64,000 nucleotides of DNA from Brachionus koreanus (taxonomy: Eukaryota > Rotifera > Eurotatoria > Ploima > Brachionidae), in assembly GCA_016987375.1 (NCBI GenBank), contig PJRA01000549.1, positions 1,431,919-1,495,918 on the forward strand, written 5' to 3'. Under the pieces are notes generated by a model that worked only from the letters and a program-made list of their open reading frames with translations, did not search any database and was not told the origin of the DNA. Each line of letters starts with the position of its first letter. The stretch's first letter is position 1. Below, piece by piece: positions 1 to 12,857 of the stretch. The translations under genes were made by a program, and so were the position numbers.

Positions 1-879
1 ATATTGCATACCATAATCGTCTTTTGGATCATTTTCTTTTCTCTCATCAAAATCAGCCTCCTCTTGAATCGAATTTTTTGATTCATCATCATCTGAATCA
101 ACACAATTCTCACATGTTCCAAACTCATATGTTTCATCAACCACCATTTGTTTGCTAATCATTTCAATGCTAGCCGGTGTCAAAATATCAGCTGATAAAA
201 TCTCAACTAAACCATTAGAAGAACTCAGTGCACTGGAAGACGAATTGGCAACCCCTGCTTCATCAGGGGCATAGTCGAACTCTTCTTCGCTAACTGTATC
301 ATTACTGTTCGATATTGAATTGTTCAAGTAAATCGGCTGCAAAAGATGTTTTCTCAATGCCATAGGTATAGCCTCTAGACTGATAATATCCGCTTGGACA
401 TGAGTTATTAATCCAGAGATCTGGAGTTGTTTATAAATTTGTAAATGAGAATTATTTATGGCATAATATTTTCCATCATAGAGTACTATTTGTAATTTTG
501 GTGGCAAATTATCAGATTCAAGAATTTCTGTGGCTATTTCATTGAGCGAATCGTCATCAATTCGATAAATAGTGTCATCAAGTGTTGAGTTTGAATATCG
601 AATACAATGAGGAGCTATGTATATTTGGCGGGTATTTGACTCAGTAAATTTTGGAATAGGTTGTGCTTTTGTTAAAGTTTTTTTGGTTTGATGACTAGAT
701 TCAGAGTTTTGGTAATTTATATTCAAATCGAAATTGGAGTCAGTGTTTGATTGAAAATAAGGAGATGAAGTTGGTATGGCGTAAATGGGAGCTCGGTTAT
801 GTGCTGGAGAGTCACTTAGATGTAAACGATTGTTTGACTCGTCGGAGCCAAATATTTTGTTCAATACTTGTCTGAACAT
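1..879 (-). CDS. Uncharacterised protein, possible ParB-like segment, C-terminus outside window
   Basis: A reading frame of 293 codons starts with ATG at 879 and is still open at position 1, so the C-terminal part is missing. No intron is needed within the visible part. The first 80 residues are Ser/Asn/Pro-rich and probably disordered. Residues about 90-165 look folded: an IYIAPHCIRYSN segment, then LPPKLQIVLYDGKYYAINN and a following leucine-rich helix. This order (entry motif, 'PP-hydrophobic-strand-DGKYY-x-NN', helix) resembles the ParB/sulfiredoxin-like fold found in several uncharacterised eukaryotic proteins; that is inference from pattern only. After it comes an acidic Ser-rich tail with a CENC pair. 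Nothing indicates a specific role. The gene reads away from the long A+T-rich stretch that follows. Confidence 0.6.
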   Translation of the reverse strand, partial: MFRQVLNKIFGSDESNNRLHLSDSPAHNRAPIYAIPTSSPYFQSNTDSNFDLNINYQNSESSHQTKKTLTKAQPIPKFTESNTRQIYIAPHCIRYSNSTLDDTIYRIDDDSLNEIATEILESDNLPPKLQIVLYDGKYYAINNSHLQIYKQLQISGLITHVQADIISLEAIPMALRKHLLQPIYLNNSISNSNDTVSEEEFDYAPDEAGVANSSSSALSSSNGLVEILSADILTPASIEMISKQMVVDETYEFGTCENCVDSDDDESKNSIQEEADFDERKENDPKDDYGMQY

Positions 880-3800
880 TATAGCATTTTATGAATCTAA
901 ATTAATTATTAAATGCCTTAGTAATTTATTTTATTTCCTATTTTTATGAAAGAAAATTCTATTTAATGCTTAATTAATTTCTATTTAAAATAAAGGGTAT
1001 GTTAGAAAAAAATTTAAGAGCCAATTTTTCAGTTTTTAATTTTGATACGAGTATCTCAAAAATTGGTATAATTTGATTTAGTTCTCAAGTTAATGTTTTT
1101 GATGAGCTTTGTCGACAATAATGAATAAAATTTACACAATGTAATCAGACGCTGTTAAGATTAAATAATCATGGTTTTAATCAAAATAGTGCTTTGAAGA
1201 GCTTGATTAAAAAAAAGAGATAAAATTTCAATTCTCTAAACAAACAAATCTTAATTAAGGGTTATAAATAAGACTTAATTAAAATATAAAAAAAATTTAA
1301 CTATTAATGTTTTTTTATCAGTACAACTAGAAATAATTTTAGAGAAGCATTTAGTTAAAATATATTTTGGTTTTTGAACTAAATGCAAGTTTAAATAAAC
1401 GACAACATCTATCCTTTTTTCTTTGATAGGACATTTCATTTGTCGACAAGCAAGATTAACAATTTGAAATTTACAATTAGAATAAACACGAGCTTCTATA
1501 TTTTATTTATTACAGTTATGCTTTGAATTGATTATTTTAAAATTGAAAAGATTAAAAAAAAATATCTTTTTGATTTTTGTTGTGATACCTTAAAACTATA
1601 ATTAGATAATAATTTAAAAGGCTTTTTAAAAAATAATTATTTAGTTCTTAAAATACAACTTTGGCCTCATTCTGTTAATTCAAATGCGAAATTAAATAAA
1701 ATTTTGCCATTTTTTTCTAAACTATTTAGAAATCTTCTTAAAAATTGCAAAAAAGGAACCAAGATTTTTGCCAGCAAATTTCTATTTTATTTATTAGATA
1801 CAAAGTGATAGATTGATTTGAACACTTTTTTCTTAGAACTAAAAAAAATTGTTTGACAGCATTATTAAATTTTATTTAAATTAAAGAAATTATTTCGAGT
1901 GAAATGAGAATTAATTTTTCTTGAGGAAAAAAAAATTAGCCCAATTTGAAATTTAATGTCAAAAAAGCGTTATGAATAAATTAGACACTCAAAGCTAAAA
2001 ATCATAGTTTTTGAATATTCATCAAAATGCTAAGCAAAATTATCAATAATGTCACTAGTACCGATTTAAATTAACTTTTCGACTCTCAAAAATGAAAACA
2101 AATTTTAAAAATAAACTATGACTAATAGAAACAAATTGCTCAATTTATCTTCTAGCATTTCTTGTAAATATCCAATATTTGATATTTTAGAATGAGAGAA
2201 ACTATTGTATAAACAATTCCAAAGATAATATTTGCAATAATTAGCAAGCAAACTTTTGCCTAATTCAATAAGAACTAATTGCGCCTATTTTGCAATTCAA
2301 ATATAATTAATTTCTAAATAGATTTTGGCTTGTTTCTTCCTAGTTTATTCTTCATGGAATAATTGAAATAAGAATCACTCGATCGGTTATGCTAGGCCTT
2401 ACATCACACCACTAGCGATTTCATTCTATCTAAGTGGCCTCTTTTTTAAACCACTCGAATCTATAAACATTTGAAAGGTTCATTGATAAAACTAATAAAT
2501 AAATTTTAATCAAACGAATTGGTATCAGACTAGGAATATATTAATCAAACATTGATCAAATTTTTTCAACTCAATTCGATACGCTAGGCATTCCAGTTAT
2601 ATTGCCTTATAAGATTACTCCATTAATTCAATTTGTTTGCAAATCTTAAGTGATGATAGTGGCTTTTATTTGTGATTGATTTATTAGCTAAACAAGATAA
2701 ATTTGTTTTAAATGTACCATTTTGGCAAGTTTTATTTTTAGTATTACGTGACTTTCAAATGAATTATCTTCTTTTATATTGGCGTGCTTAAACATACCTA
2801 TAGCCATGTTTCATGATTTTAACAATTATTTAAAACCATTATGCTGATATTAATTATTTATGATATTTTTTTCTATTTTTAATTCTTCGACTAATTCTAG
2901 TTTTATTGTTTGTATTAAACTATAAATTAAAATTCATTTGACATCACACAATTGATTTTACCAAATAATAAAATAATAATTTTTGTTTATTTTTTAATCT
3001 AAAATGTTGAAATTAAAAACTAAAATAAAATGAAATAATATTTCACTTTTCACTTATCTGAAATATCGAATTTCATAAATCAATTAGTTCGATGTTTACT
3101 TTTTGCTTCGATTTTATCTTGATTATTACTCTATGTGCTAATCTATAAACAAAAAGATAGATAACTTATTATATAATTGTTTTTTTTTGTTCGAATTTTT
3201 CAAAAATTAACTCATGACAAATAGATTTTTCTCAATCTAAATAATTTCTAATTATTTAAAAATAAATAAAAATTAAATTAAAAAATCTTTTTTATTTATT
3301 ATTAATTTTTTTTCTGATTTGAAAAAATTTCTTAAACTTAGGAATCAAAGTGTATCTTATTTTGAATTTTTTTAAAAAATGATCAAAAATAGTATAATTA
3401 CATAATACCATTTAAACCTAAACGAACTTTTTATCAGCTAGTGAGAATTAATACATATGATAAAGATTATTTCATTCACTGTTTTAAATTTTTTTTCTTA
3501 AATCAAAATTTTATTTTGGATTGATCCATTGCTAAAAACTTAAATCAATTGAGATCTGACCGACACAATCCCCAAGGACTAACTTATTGCTTGTTTAACC
3601 TCATTTAGAAGCTGATTCAACTTATCTATAGAAAAGAAGCACACTGAGAAAAACAAAAAAAAGCAAATAATAAAATTAATATTTGTTTTGTAATTTTCAA
3701 TTTTAATTCTTCAAGCCATTTAGCCGTAATTAATACTCTCTAAAGAGTTTCCTTGAAATAATTTCATGATTTATTTATGCTTTTGGCTCTTCTAATCATT

Positions 3801-6800
3801 AGCAAAAGTCTGTACAGTTTATTTACGTCGATCACTTCTATTGAGAATATCTTCCTTGTTTTAGATAAACAATGTCTTCGAGAGCTGAAGAAAAATTGCC
3901 TTAATAGCAGTTTTTTGCGATGATTTATGCAAACAAGTTTTATTAATTTTGAAATTTATTTTTTCCTGTTATTATTTATGCTTTTCCTATCTGATTCGAT
4001 TTGAACACTTCAAGATCCTCTAGAATGACAGTCAAGCTTAAATAAAATACCGAATATAAAATCAATATATCTGAATCGGCTGAATCATGATCAAAACTAA
4101 TTTTTTTGCTTAAATTAATACTCTATGAAGCTTGCGTCATTGTGATTTGGCACTCAAATCTGTTCCCTGAATGCTAACATTAAAATAAAAATAATTACTG
4201 TTTTTTATTAGAAAAAATTCTTAATATAAGAGCAATTTTTTTTCTAATTTAAGATCTAGCTATATCATTAAAGACTATTTAGAAATACTTGATTTAATGA
4301 AATTAAGAAAATTAAATTAAATTATTTCATTTTTTAGAGAATAAATTTAAACAATTTTTACATTTAGACCAAAATATCTCTGGAAAAATAATCTATGTCT
4401 AACTGATATTTGCTAGAATTCGGTAAATAAGATCAGCTTAGATTTAACCAGATAAAAATCGATCAATTAAAGGTTATAAAAATAAAGTGCTTAAAAAATA
4501 GATCATTTGATCTGACTAGTCTGGACTTTGCGTCATAAAATTAAATATTTTGCTTTCAAATAGTTTGAGATAAGAAAATAAATTGATGACCAAGTTTTTA
4601 AAATTTGAATTTCAAAAAAAACAGATAAAATTGGTTTAGGCTTATCAAAAATAATTAGTGCATTTCAAAATAGTAAATAATATTTTTTGATAAAGTTTAG
4701 AGACTTAGATATGGTTTAAATTTTGAATTATGGTCAATCTCAATATATTTGGGTTTCTACGAAAGCCTTGTTGGAAAAATTATCTTAAATTTCTTTTTCG
4801 ACATAAATTGGCGAGATAATTTAAATATCTTAAAAAGAAATCGAAAGTTCACAGAGGATCTAAGATGATAAACTACTTTATATCAAATTTGAATGAGACA
4901 GGACGGCATTTGTTGCCCATTTGGCTTTAAAATAGCATGACTTTATAATATAAAAAAATCTGATTAAATTTATAGAAAAGTCAAATATAAAAAAAATCAA
5001 TTTTTTTTTCTAATTTTTGACACACAGAATAAAAAGAATATGTTAGTAAAGACTTTTGAAATTAGGATATTTAAAAAAATACACGAAAAATTATTAAATA
5101 ATTTATTTTGATTGAAAGGTTTCATATTTTGAATCTAATTTGTGGATCATAAATTAAGAAAATTAAAATTCTCGTTTTTTTTTTAAACTAAGTATTGTTT
5201 TAAACAAAAGAGAAAAAATTTTATAATTGATTTAATAAGAATAAGAATTTATTTAGCAATTAAAAAAAAGTTATTTAATTTCTTTTACCCAATTTTTATT
5301 TAGTAAAACCTTAAGAAAAATAAATAAATCTGATGATCGGACGAAAAGGAAAAATTCAATATAAGATTCCGAAAAAGTTTCATTTTTGAAGATTCGGAAA
5401 ATGGTGAATTTTCAATCATAATTCATTATTTGGAAAAAAAATTGAAAAAGATTTTTTTGCTAAAAACAAAAAATTTTAATGAATATTAAAGAATATTTGA
5501 ATTAAAATAAATATAAGCTTTATTTAAGTCAATAAAGATAAATTGGTATTTTCATTAATTTCTAGCCTTGAACAAAAATTATTTTGATTGTTTCATTTTC
5601 AAAGTTAATTAAGATTTAAAGGAATTAACTAAAAAAAAAATTAATCGAAAGTGTCGTCTCATGACAAATCAAAGCCTTTTCAATTTCAGAAAACTTGATA
5701 AAGAAATATTTTCTAAAGTTACTTCAAATCATTTAAAAAATAAAAATGAATATTCTTTTTAATAAAATCTATTAAAATAAACTTAAAGTTATTGACTATG
5801 AAAACAATCAATTTATTCAAAAATAATAAATATTTTCAAATTAGAATCAAATAAAAAATTGCATTTTGAAATAAGGGGTCTATAAGAATAGAATTTATTT
5901 TTTAATATTCTTAGTCTCTAAAGACATATTGAAAAATTATTTTATTTGATAGAAAATATTCAAAAAATTGAAAAAAGGTTTTATCATGATTTTAAATTTT
6001 TTTTATTATTTGAATTCGATTATTTAATTTAAAAAAAAAGAATCAAATAATTTACATTTAGACATTTGATCACTTTCAAAAATTTTTCATTTTTGTTTCA
6101 AAATTTATCATAAATCACATAAAAATGATAATTAACTGCTATTAAAAAAATATTATGAAACTGTTTTATATCTAGAAAGCACGAGGGATATTTTAAGAAA
6201 TACCATCCTAGACCATTTTTTTAAAAAAATTGAAACTTGCTTTTTTGATAGAAATTAAAATTTATAAAAAAGCTTTAAAAATTCAAATCTCAATAGTCAC
6301 CCAGGCTTTCTTTGACCTAAATCCTTTTAAATAAATATTTTGACCGACGCATCACGCTGCATCTCTCCAATGTTAAATTTTCACCCTTTAGTTGATTAAT
6401 AAATTTAAAGCTGTGAGTTTAAATTTAAAAAATTCAATAAAAAATGTGTCTCAAAAGATTTGGATGAAATAAAATTTAATTATTTTATAAAAATTTTCTG
6501 ATTGAATTAGAATTTCATGAGTTATGTTTTTAAAGCGTGTTTGAAGAGAAAATAATTCAAGAAAAGCTAAATTAAACTTAAAATAATTCTTTGATTTTTT
6601 TTTAAAGGCCACATTGTAAATTTAAATTTTTGATTATTTAATGTTGCACATAAAACCGAAAAATTGGTAAAATTTTATTTGCTAGAAAAATTTGGTTGTT
6701 ATTCATTTTAAAATAGAATTTTTGAAAAGATGATATTTTTCTCATACAAATGTGTTATAACAATTCCACAAAAAATTTTCAGACAACTTTGTAAAAAAAA

Positions 6801-7129
6801 ACTCAATTCAATAACCTTATTCAACTTTTATAATTTCATAATTTATCTTAATATAGACAATTTTTTAAATAAAATTAGATAAATGAAGTGTTAATCAATC
6901 TCTTGAGGAAAAGCAATATTTTATAAATTGAATTTATTTTTAGAATTTTTTCATTCTTTACGACTTAAAACCATGATAAATATTTAAAAAAAATTAAAAT
7001 GCATTTTCGTTCAATTTTAACTGAACACATTTATTATAGTTAATTAGATTTTATGTCTCTGAAATAAGAATCTTAAATTTTTAAAATTAATTAATTTATC
7101 TCCTTTTCTAGTACTTTTTGAAGCAACGT
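880..7129. other. Gene-poor A+T-rich intergenic DNA
   Basis: About 6.2 kb with no convincing exon on either strand. It is dominated by A and T runs and short degenerate A+T words. I found no open frame with coding character, no RNA gene and no clear terminal repeats. It may hold decayed repeats too diverged to recognise by eye. Confidence 0.5.
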
Positions 7130-7440
7130 ATCCGACCTAACACATAGGTTACTGTATCGAGTTGATCACCTGCACCGCTATTATAACCCATTCGAAACCA
7201 GTCTCTCTTTTTTATAATCAAAGGAGTTTAAACATTCGTCCCGTACTTCAGAAATATTTTGAAGTCGTTCTACACTCAGCGGATTTTGAACCCTCGATCT
7301 TTTGTTTGTATCACTAACACACAAACTAATGTTGGACGCGGTCTTAGCGAAACGGTCCAAATCGCAGACGGTTTTTTGTGGTCAGTTGGCCGTTCCCCGA
7401 AACGGTCTAATTTGCAGACCACGATAAAATACAGGCAACT
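7130..7440. repeat. G+C-richer repeat island with an internal direct duplication
   Basis: This island is clearly richer in G and C than its surroundings. It contains an imperfect direct repeat: GCGAAACGGTCCAAATCGCA near 7346 and CCGAAACGGTCTAATTTGCA near 7396, about 50 bp apart. On the minus strand GGGTTCAAAATCC (near 7290) resembles a tRNA B-box, and GGTTTCGAATGGG near 7190 is a second weaker candidate. It may therefore be a tRNA-derived SINE or a decayed transposon. Open frames on both strands here share no family features and are treated as chance. Confidence 0.35.
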
Positions 7441-7749
7441 AGCATGAGAGTTATATTTATTCAATTGAAAATAATTTTAAACATTATTATATTTTTAACT
7501 GAAGTTATTTTTTTAAAATGGTGTTGTTTCTGAGTTAAAAAAATTTCAAAAATAAATAAAAATAATTTAAATTTTTTTTGATTCTAACTTTTCTTCAAAT
7601 TTTCAATAATATTTAGCAAATTAAATAATTATTTATAAAATTTTTTTATATTTTTAACATTAAAAAAATACAGATAAAGATTTTAGAATTAAATTTTCTA
7701 TTTTTATTAATAAATTAAAATTAGTTTTTTGACAAAATACAAATAATGC

Positions 7750-8877
7750 TTAATAAAGCATATCATTATTATTTAAATTATTAACTGGTTTTCCAACTGC
7801 TGATTTTTGCAGATAGGGAAAAACTTGTTCCCTCAATATTTGATAATAGCGATCTCGAATATAATTTGACGATTCAAGATCAATTATGTCAAGCTTCACT
7901 GAATTGTTTACCTTGGCTATTGATTTTTCTATCTTTCCATCATTTGAATCTTCGATTTCCTCTGGTTTATAGGCGTCGAAATTTAGGCTTATCTTAGGTA
8001 AATCATCGCTCAAGTCGTGCTCTACTACAACATCTTCATCATCGCTTTCTTGATTATTACTTAGCATGGTGCCTATATTAAAGCTTTGAGGCCTATTTTT
8101 TAGAATTTTTTTAATTCGTTTTGACCGACATTTATTTCTGACCAAATTTCCATTAATAAAATGAATATGTTCTTTATTTAAAAGTTCATTATCTCTGATC
8201 GATGAACTAATAGATGATATTTGCTTAATACTGTTATACTTAGACAGACCTATACCGGAATCAATTTCTGATTGAACTGTGCTTAGTTTGACCTCAGATT
8301 TCGAAGTTTCTGTCTTTTTTGGCTGAAGTGAAAATGATGACGAGGACGAAATCAAAGGCGGCACTGACTTGCTATTATAGTATGTAAAAAAATCATTTTC
8401 GTTCAAAAAATTTAAGCGCGATCTTTGACGAAAATTTAAAAAACAACTTAAAGTCAGTAAAATCAACAGGCCTGAAGACAAAATAGATAGAACTATAATT
8501 GTTATGACCAAATCTTCTTTAGAAGTATTGATATTAAATTTATTTTGGCCCATTTGTTCTGATATTTCTTGTTCATTTGAAATTCTATTAGTCGAATTAA
8601 GTTGAGAGTTTGACAATTTTTTGACATGTATCATTAAAAAATTTTCAACTATTTTAATGAAATTAGTTTGAAAATCAGTTCGATTTAGACCATGTAGTCT
8701 GTCAACCGATTTTTTTTGCTTGAGCAGTTCATTGTTTATCTGATTAACTAACTCTTTGGATGATCGATAGTCCAAACAATTAATCAAATCGATTAACAAG
8801 AGTATCAATATGAAAAATTTCATTGTTTTTAGCATATGAATAATCAAAAATCTACTAAAGTACTTTTGTCTGAACAT
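7750..8877 (-). CDS. Single-pass type I membrane protein, unknown family
   Basis: Intronless frame of 375 codons. ATG codons occur at 8877, 8835 and 8823; the later two give the most typical signal peptide (MLKTMKFF, then a long Leu/Ile run ending LINC near residue 34), so the real start may be 8835. The short outer domain (about residues 35-120) carries candidate N-glycosylation sites at NRT, NST and NTS. One transmembrane helix spans about residues 122-148 and is followed by basic RQRSR, so the C-terminal 225 residues should be cytoplasmic. That tail is Ser-rich with an acidic QESDDEDVVVEHD stretch and a basic KCRSKRIKK stretch. I do not recognise the family. A receptor or adhesion role is possible but unsupported. 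Confidence 0.65.
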   Translation of the reverse strand: MFRQKYFSRFLIIHMLKTMKFFILILLLIDLINCLDYRSSKELVNQINNELLKQKKSVDRLHGLNRTDFQTNFIKIVENFLMIHVKKLSNSQLNSTNRISNEQEISEQMGQNKFNINTSKEDLVITIIVLSILSSGLLILLTLSCFLNFRQRSRLNFLNENDFFTYYNSKSVPPLISSSSSFSLQPKKTETSKSEVKLSTVQSEIDSGIGLSKYNSIKQISSISSSIRDNELLNKEHIHFINGNLVRNKCRSKRIKKILKNRPQSFNIGTMLSNNQESDDEDVVVEHDLSDDLPKISLNFDAYKPEEIEDSNDGKIEKSIAKVNNSVKLDIIDLESSNYIRDRYYQILREQVFPYLQKSAVGKPVNNLNNNDMLY

Positions 8878-11181
8878 TAAATGTTTGCTAGAAGATTAAA
8901 TTTCTTATTAGTTAAAATTTGTTGTTTTAGAGGCGTTTAATTAAACAATTTATGATGGGATTATTTTGATTTATGAATTTTAATAATTTTTTTATGCTTG
9001 AGTAAATATTAAATATAAAGCAGTGTCTCGGTGATATTAACAGTTTTTTTTTAATTAAATTAATTTTGATTTAGGAGTTTTCTCAAGCCTATCTGATTTT
9101 ATTTCAGGGAGATTTGATTTAAAAAAAATATATAACCTATTGGCATCAACAAACAATAATTTCATCTAACTTAAAATATTTAATTGTAAATTTTTTAAAA
9201 TTATCCAGAAGCAGAGCTCATCTATCTTTTTTACAAACCTTCAAAACATTAAGACTAATTAAAAATTGTATTAATAAACTATTTGGACTCGACAATTTTT
9301 ACAAATATCTTGATGTCGTTGCATTTCAAAGCAACTATTAGAACACTTACTAATTAAATTTTTAATTTAAATTTGAACATAAGATTAATATCACAATACA
9401 AAATTAATCTAATTAATTAACAAAATGTAATTTCAATAGATTTTACTAGGAAAAAGAAGAAAGAAATCATTCAATTTTTAATTTTAATTTCTTGGTTAAT
9501 CAGCAAATTAGTGTGCTTTCCTAAAGGATCACAATTTTGAAAATTTATTTAAATTCATTCAAAAAATATTGATATTTACTATTTGTGTATAATACTGCAA
9601 CTTGGAATTTTTCTAGTCTCTAATTTACAACATATTCAAATTTAGCTTTGAGAAAAAGAGGCCGTCCTAGAAAAAATCCATAAAATGTGTGAATTTTTTT
9701 TTAACAAATATTTGATATAATAATTTACCATTTTTTTTTACTACTAATAAAATTATTTTGCTACTTTTATTAAAAAATTTTTACTACGAAAATAATTTCT
9801 AGTCTTTACTTTATTCCGATGTTGTTTCGATCAACTTAGACTTGAAATTATTCAAATTAAACTCATTCACGATTTCTTCTGAACCTCGTTTTCAGTCATT
9901 TACTGTTATATTATTATTAAAAAAGGTTCTTATCATAATCATTGTCCTTTTTCTGCTTGAGTATTCCATTTTTGGTCGCATTTTTCAAGAAACGTTATTA
10001 TTTCTCACAACTTTTTTCATTTAAAAATAGAGTTTTTTCAACTTTTTTCACGTACCCGCAGTCCTGGGTCCGATCTAAATTTTTTTCGTTCCGGAACTGG
10101 ATCCGTCTACACATAACTTCTCGAAATGGCTTGGATCTGGTAGGTCCTTTCCTTGGACTTTTTGAAATTCCGTATTTAGGCCTGTCCCAATTTAATTTAT
10201 AATCGAAAAAGTAAAAGTTTTGATCAAATTTTATTTTTAAAAAATGATTGAATCATTTTGAATGGGCTATTAAATTTCAATTCATTTTTTGAAATTAAAA
10301 TCCTTTTTCAATTGTTTAAAAATAAAGCTTTGAAATTTAATTACGCATTTAAAATGTTTTGATAATTTTTGAAATACGAAATTTGATCAAAAATTTTACT
10401 ATGCCTTATAATCAGTAAAACTCTGAATTTAAAAATCAACTTAAATAAAAATGAAAAATTCAACAGTGAATAAATGAATTTTTTTATGTTTTAGTCCCGT
10501 TTTGATCCCAGAATTGGACAAAAAATTAATACCTTATAAAAGCTACTTAAAATTTTTATATTTAATTCAATAAAGACTGTGAAATATAATGAATTTAAGC
10601 CCGCCATAATGGGTACAGCTATATTTTAACCACTGTTTAATTCAATTATTTTATTCAATTTTAAAGACTTTTATTTTAGAGTTATCTTAAAATAAATTGA
10701 TCAGAATTATATTATCTTAAAATACAAGAGTGTTTATAGTGAGTAAGTCATAATTTGCATAGCTTTATCACATACGCTTCTTCAGCTAAAGGAATCATCA
10801 CTTAACGGCATTAATATAACTAAATAAAATATTAAAGAGGATTGTTCAGACAAAGAAATTTTAGTACCAATAAAGTTGGAACTTGTCTAACTAGTCTAAC
10901 TAGTCTATTCTTTCTTTCTAAATTGTCTAATATTTCAAAATAAAGTACCTGCCAATCACAATTTATGATTTTGAATTAAGTCAGAAGGATAAATAAAATT
11001 AATAATGGTTAATTAATTAAAATTTTGAATAACAATACAAAAATTGAATAAAAATAAATGAATTTTATTAATTTCATGGGATCAAAATGACGCAGCCAGC
11101 CTTTTCTTTTATCCTTGATTTATCCAAATTTAAAATTTGAAAAAAAAAATTAAGAAAAAAAATTTTATTTTTGAAATAAAA
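8878..11181. other. Intergenic DNA with a small G+C-richer island
   Basis: No gene recognised. The segment about 10045-10190 is richer in G and C (ACCCGCAGTCCTGGGTCCGA, GTTCCGGAACTGGATCC) and looks like a remnant of a dispersed element, but I found no terminal repeats or coding similarity. Open frames over 9842-10202 lack any recognisable feature. Confidence 0.4.
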
Positions 11182-12273
11182 TTAGTAGTCTGATGTATCT
11201 GAATGAATCAAATAATGTTGTGTATCAGATAATTCCCTAAGTTCTCTCGCCGCTTTTTCTGCCGTCAAATCTCTTTGAGGTTGTGCAAGCATTTCATATC
11301 CAACCATGAATTTTTTAACGCTAGAGCTTCTTAGCAATGGAGGTAGATATGATGCAAAAAGTTGCCAATGTTCTTGAGGCTCATTTAGATATTTCCCACT
11401 AGGTCCAAAATGAAATCCCATTGTATATGGAAACGAACATTTGAACAAATTATCATATTTAATTAATAATTTTTTCATTATCTTAGCCAAGTCTTGTATT
11501 TCAAGTTCGCTCAGTTGATCGATTCTTGAAACATGTCTCTTTGGCACCAACATGGTTTCATAAGGCCATACAGCCCAATAAGGAACTAAAACTATCCATG
11601 TTTCATTTTCTACCACTATACGCTCTTTAAGTTTAATTTCACGGTTTAAATATTCAATTAGCATTACTTTGCCATGCTTTTTGTAAAATTTTAGTTGATT
11701 TTCATCCTCGCGATGTATTTCATTAGGAATAAAATTCGATGCCCAAACTTGGCAATGAGGATGTGGATTAGAACAGCCCATGATTTCGCCCTTATTTTCA
11801 AAAATTTGTACCCAATTATACTTTGGACTCAATTCTTGATACATTTCGATCCATTTCTTAATCACATTGACGATGTCAGCTATTTTCATTGTGGGCAATG
11901 TAAGATCAGAATATGGGTGAAAGCACATTACTTTACATGAACCTTTGGCTGGTTTTAATTTAAACAAGTCATCGCTAATTGGATCAGTTGATTGTGAATT
12001 TTCGACAGATGCTTCGTATTCAAAAAGAGCCGGAAAATCATTATCAAAAACGTAGGTTTCTTTATAATCAGGATTGATTTGCCCGTTTGGCCTTGTAACA
12101 TTAGGACAAAGTGGATTGGATGGATCGAAGCGAACACGATTTGGATTTTTCGATTCTTCAACTTGACCTTTCCATGGTCGTTTGGTCCTATGAGGTGAAA
12201 CTAATACCCACTCATCTTTCAATGGATTATACCTTGTATGAGGAAACTCGTCTAAATTAAGACTACACGACAT
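11182..12273 (-). CDS. GALT: Galactose-1-phosphate uridylyltransferase
   Basis: A 363-residue intronless protein, close to the human enzyme (379 aa). GALT exchanges UMP between UDP-glucose and galactose-1-phosphate in the cytosolic Leloir pathway. The N-terminus has the family pattern HTRYNPLKDEWVLVSPHR. The active-site HPH motif lies at residues 171-173 within ENKGEIMGCSNPHPHCQVWA; the second His is the expected uridylyl-accepting nucleophile and the Gln two residues later is the conserved substrate-binding position. The C-terminal histidine-rich half (HWQLFASYLPPLLRSSSVKKF) is present and the frame ends HSDTSDY. All key residues are intact, so the gene should be functional. A TATAG lies about 20 nt before the ATG and could be a splice or trans-splice acceptor. 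Confidence 0.95.
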   Translation of the reverse strand: MSCSLNLDEFPHTRYNPLKDEWVLVSPHRTKRPWKGQVEESKNPNRVRFDPSNPLCPNVTRPNGQINPDYKETYVFDNDFPALFEYEASVENSQSTDPISDDLFKLKPAKGSCKVMCFHPYSDLTLPTMKIADIVNVIKKWIEMYQELSPKYNWVQIFENKGEIMGCSNPHPHCQVWASNFIPNEIHREDENQLKFYKKHGKVMLIEYLNREIKLKERIVVENETWIVLVPYWAVWPYETMLVPKRHVSRIDQLSELEIQDLAKIMKKLLIKYDNLFKCSFPYTMGFHFGPSGKYLNEPQEHWQLFASYLPPLLRSSSVKKFMVGYEMLAQPQRDLTAEKAARELRELSDTQHYLIHSDTSDY

Positions 12274-12857
12274 TGTTAATTATTTTCTATAGTTTATATT
12301 TTACCTTTTGGAAATTATTTTTAAAGAATTTAATTCAACATAATTTTAAATTTATGCTTAAAATTTTAACTTTTTCTGTTCTCAGCATATTTTTACACAA
12401 ATATAGAAAATATAATTCAATTTTTTAAGCATTTGAAAGTATTTAAAAAGTTTTTTTCTCTAAATTTAAAAAATATGATATTTTAATAAATATATGAAGC
12501 AAGCTTGCTCAGAAATTAAGCTATCAATTAAATGTTAAAATTCAAAATTGCATATTAATAGATTTAAATTCTTTTAATGAATTTTTAATTATCATATCAC
12601 AACACAACTTTGGTTGATATTATTTTGAGAAGTAATTTATCAAAAGAATCTTTTTTATTCTTTATATCTTTGATACCGTTCATCAGAATAATTAAAAATT
12701 AAAAAAAATAAAAAAAAAGAAAAAGAAAAAATTTTTATTTTGACAAATTTGGTAGTAAATAACGAGGCCTAGAACGTATTTATGGGCTATTTAAGGATGT
12801 GGGTAGGAGAGCTAAGATTCTATATTTGTTTTAAACTAATTGCATTAACATGCTAAA
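12274..12857. other. Intergenic A+T-rich DNA
   Basis: Upstream of GALT on the opposite side from the kinase gene. I see no exon, RNA gene or clear repeat here. The last 8 bp (12850-12857) are the target-site copy of the adjacent hAT-type element. Confidence 0.5.
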
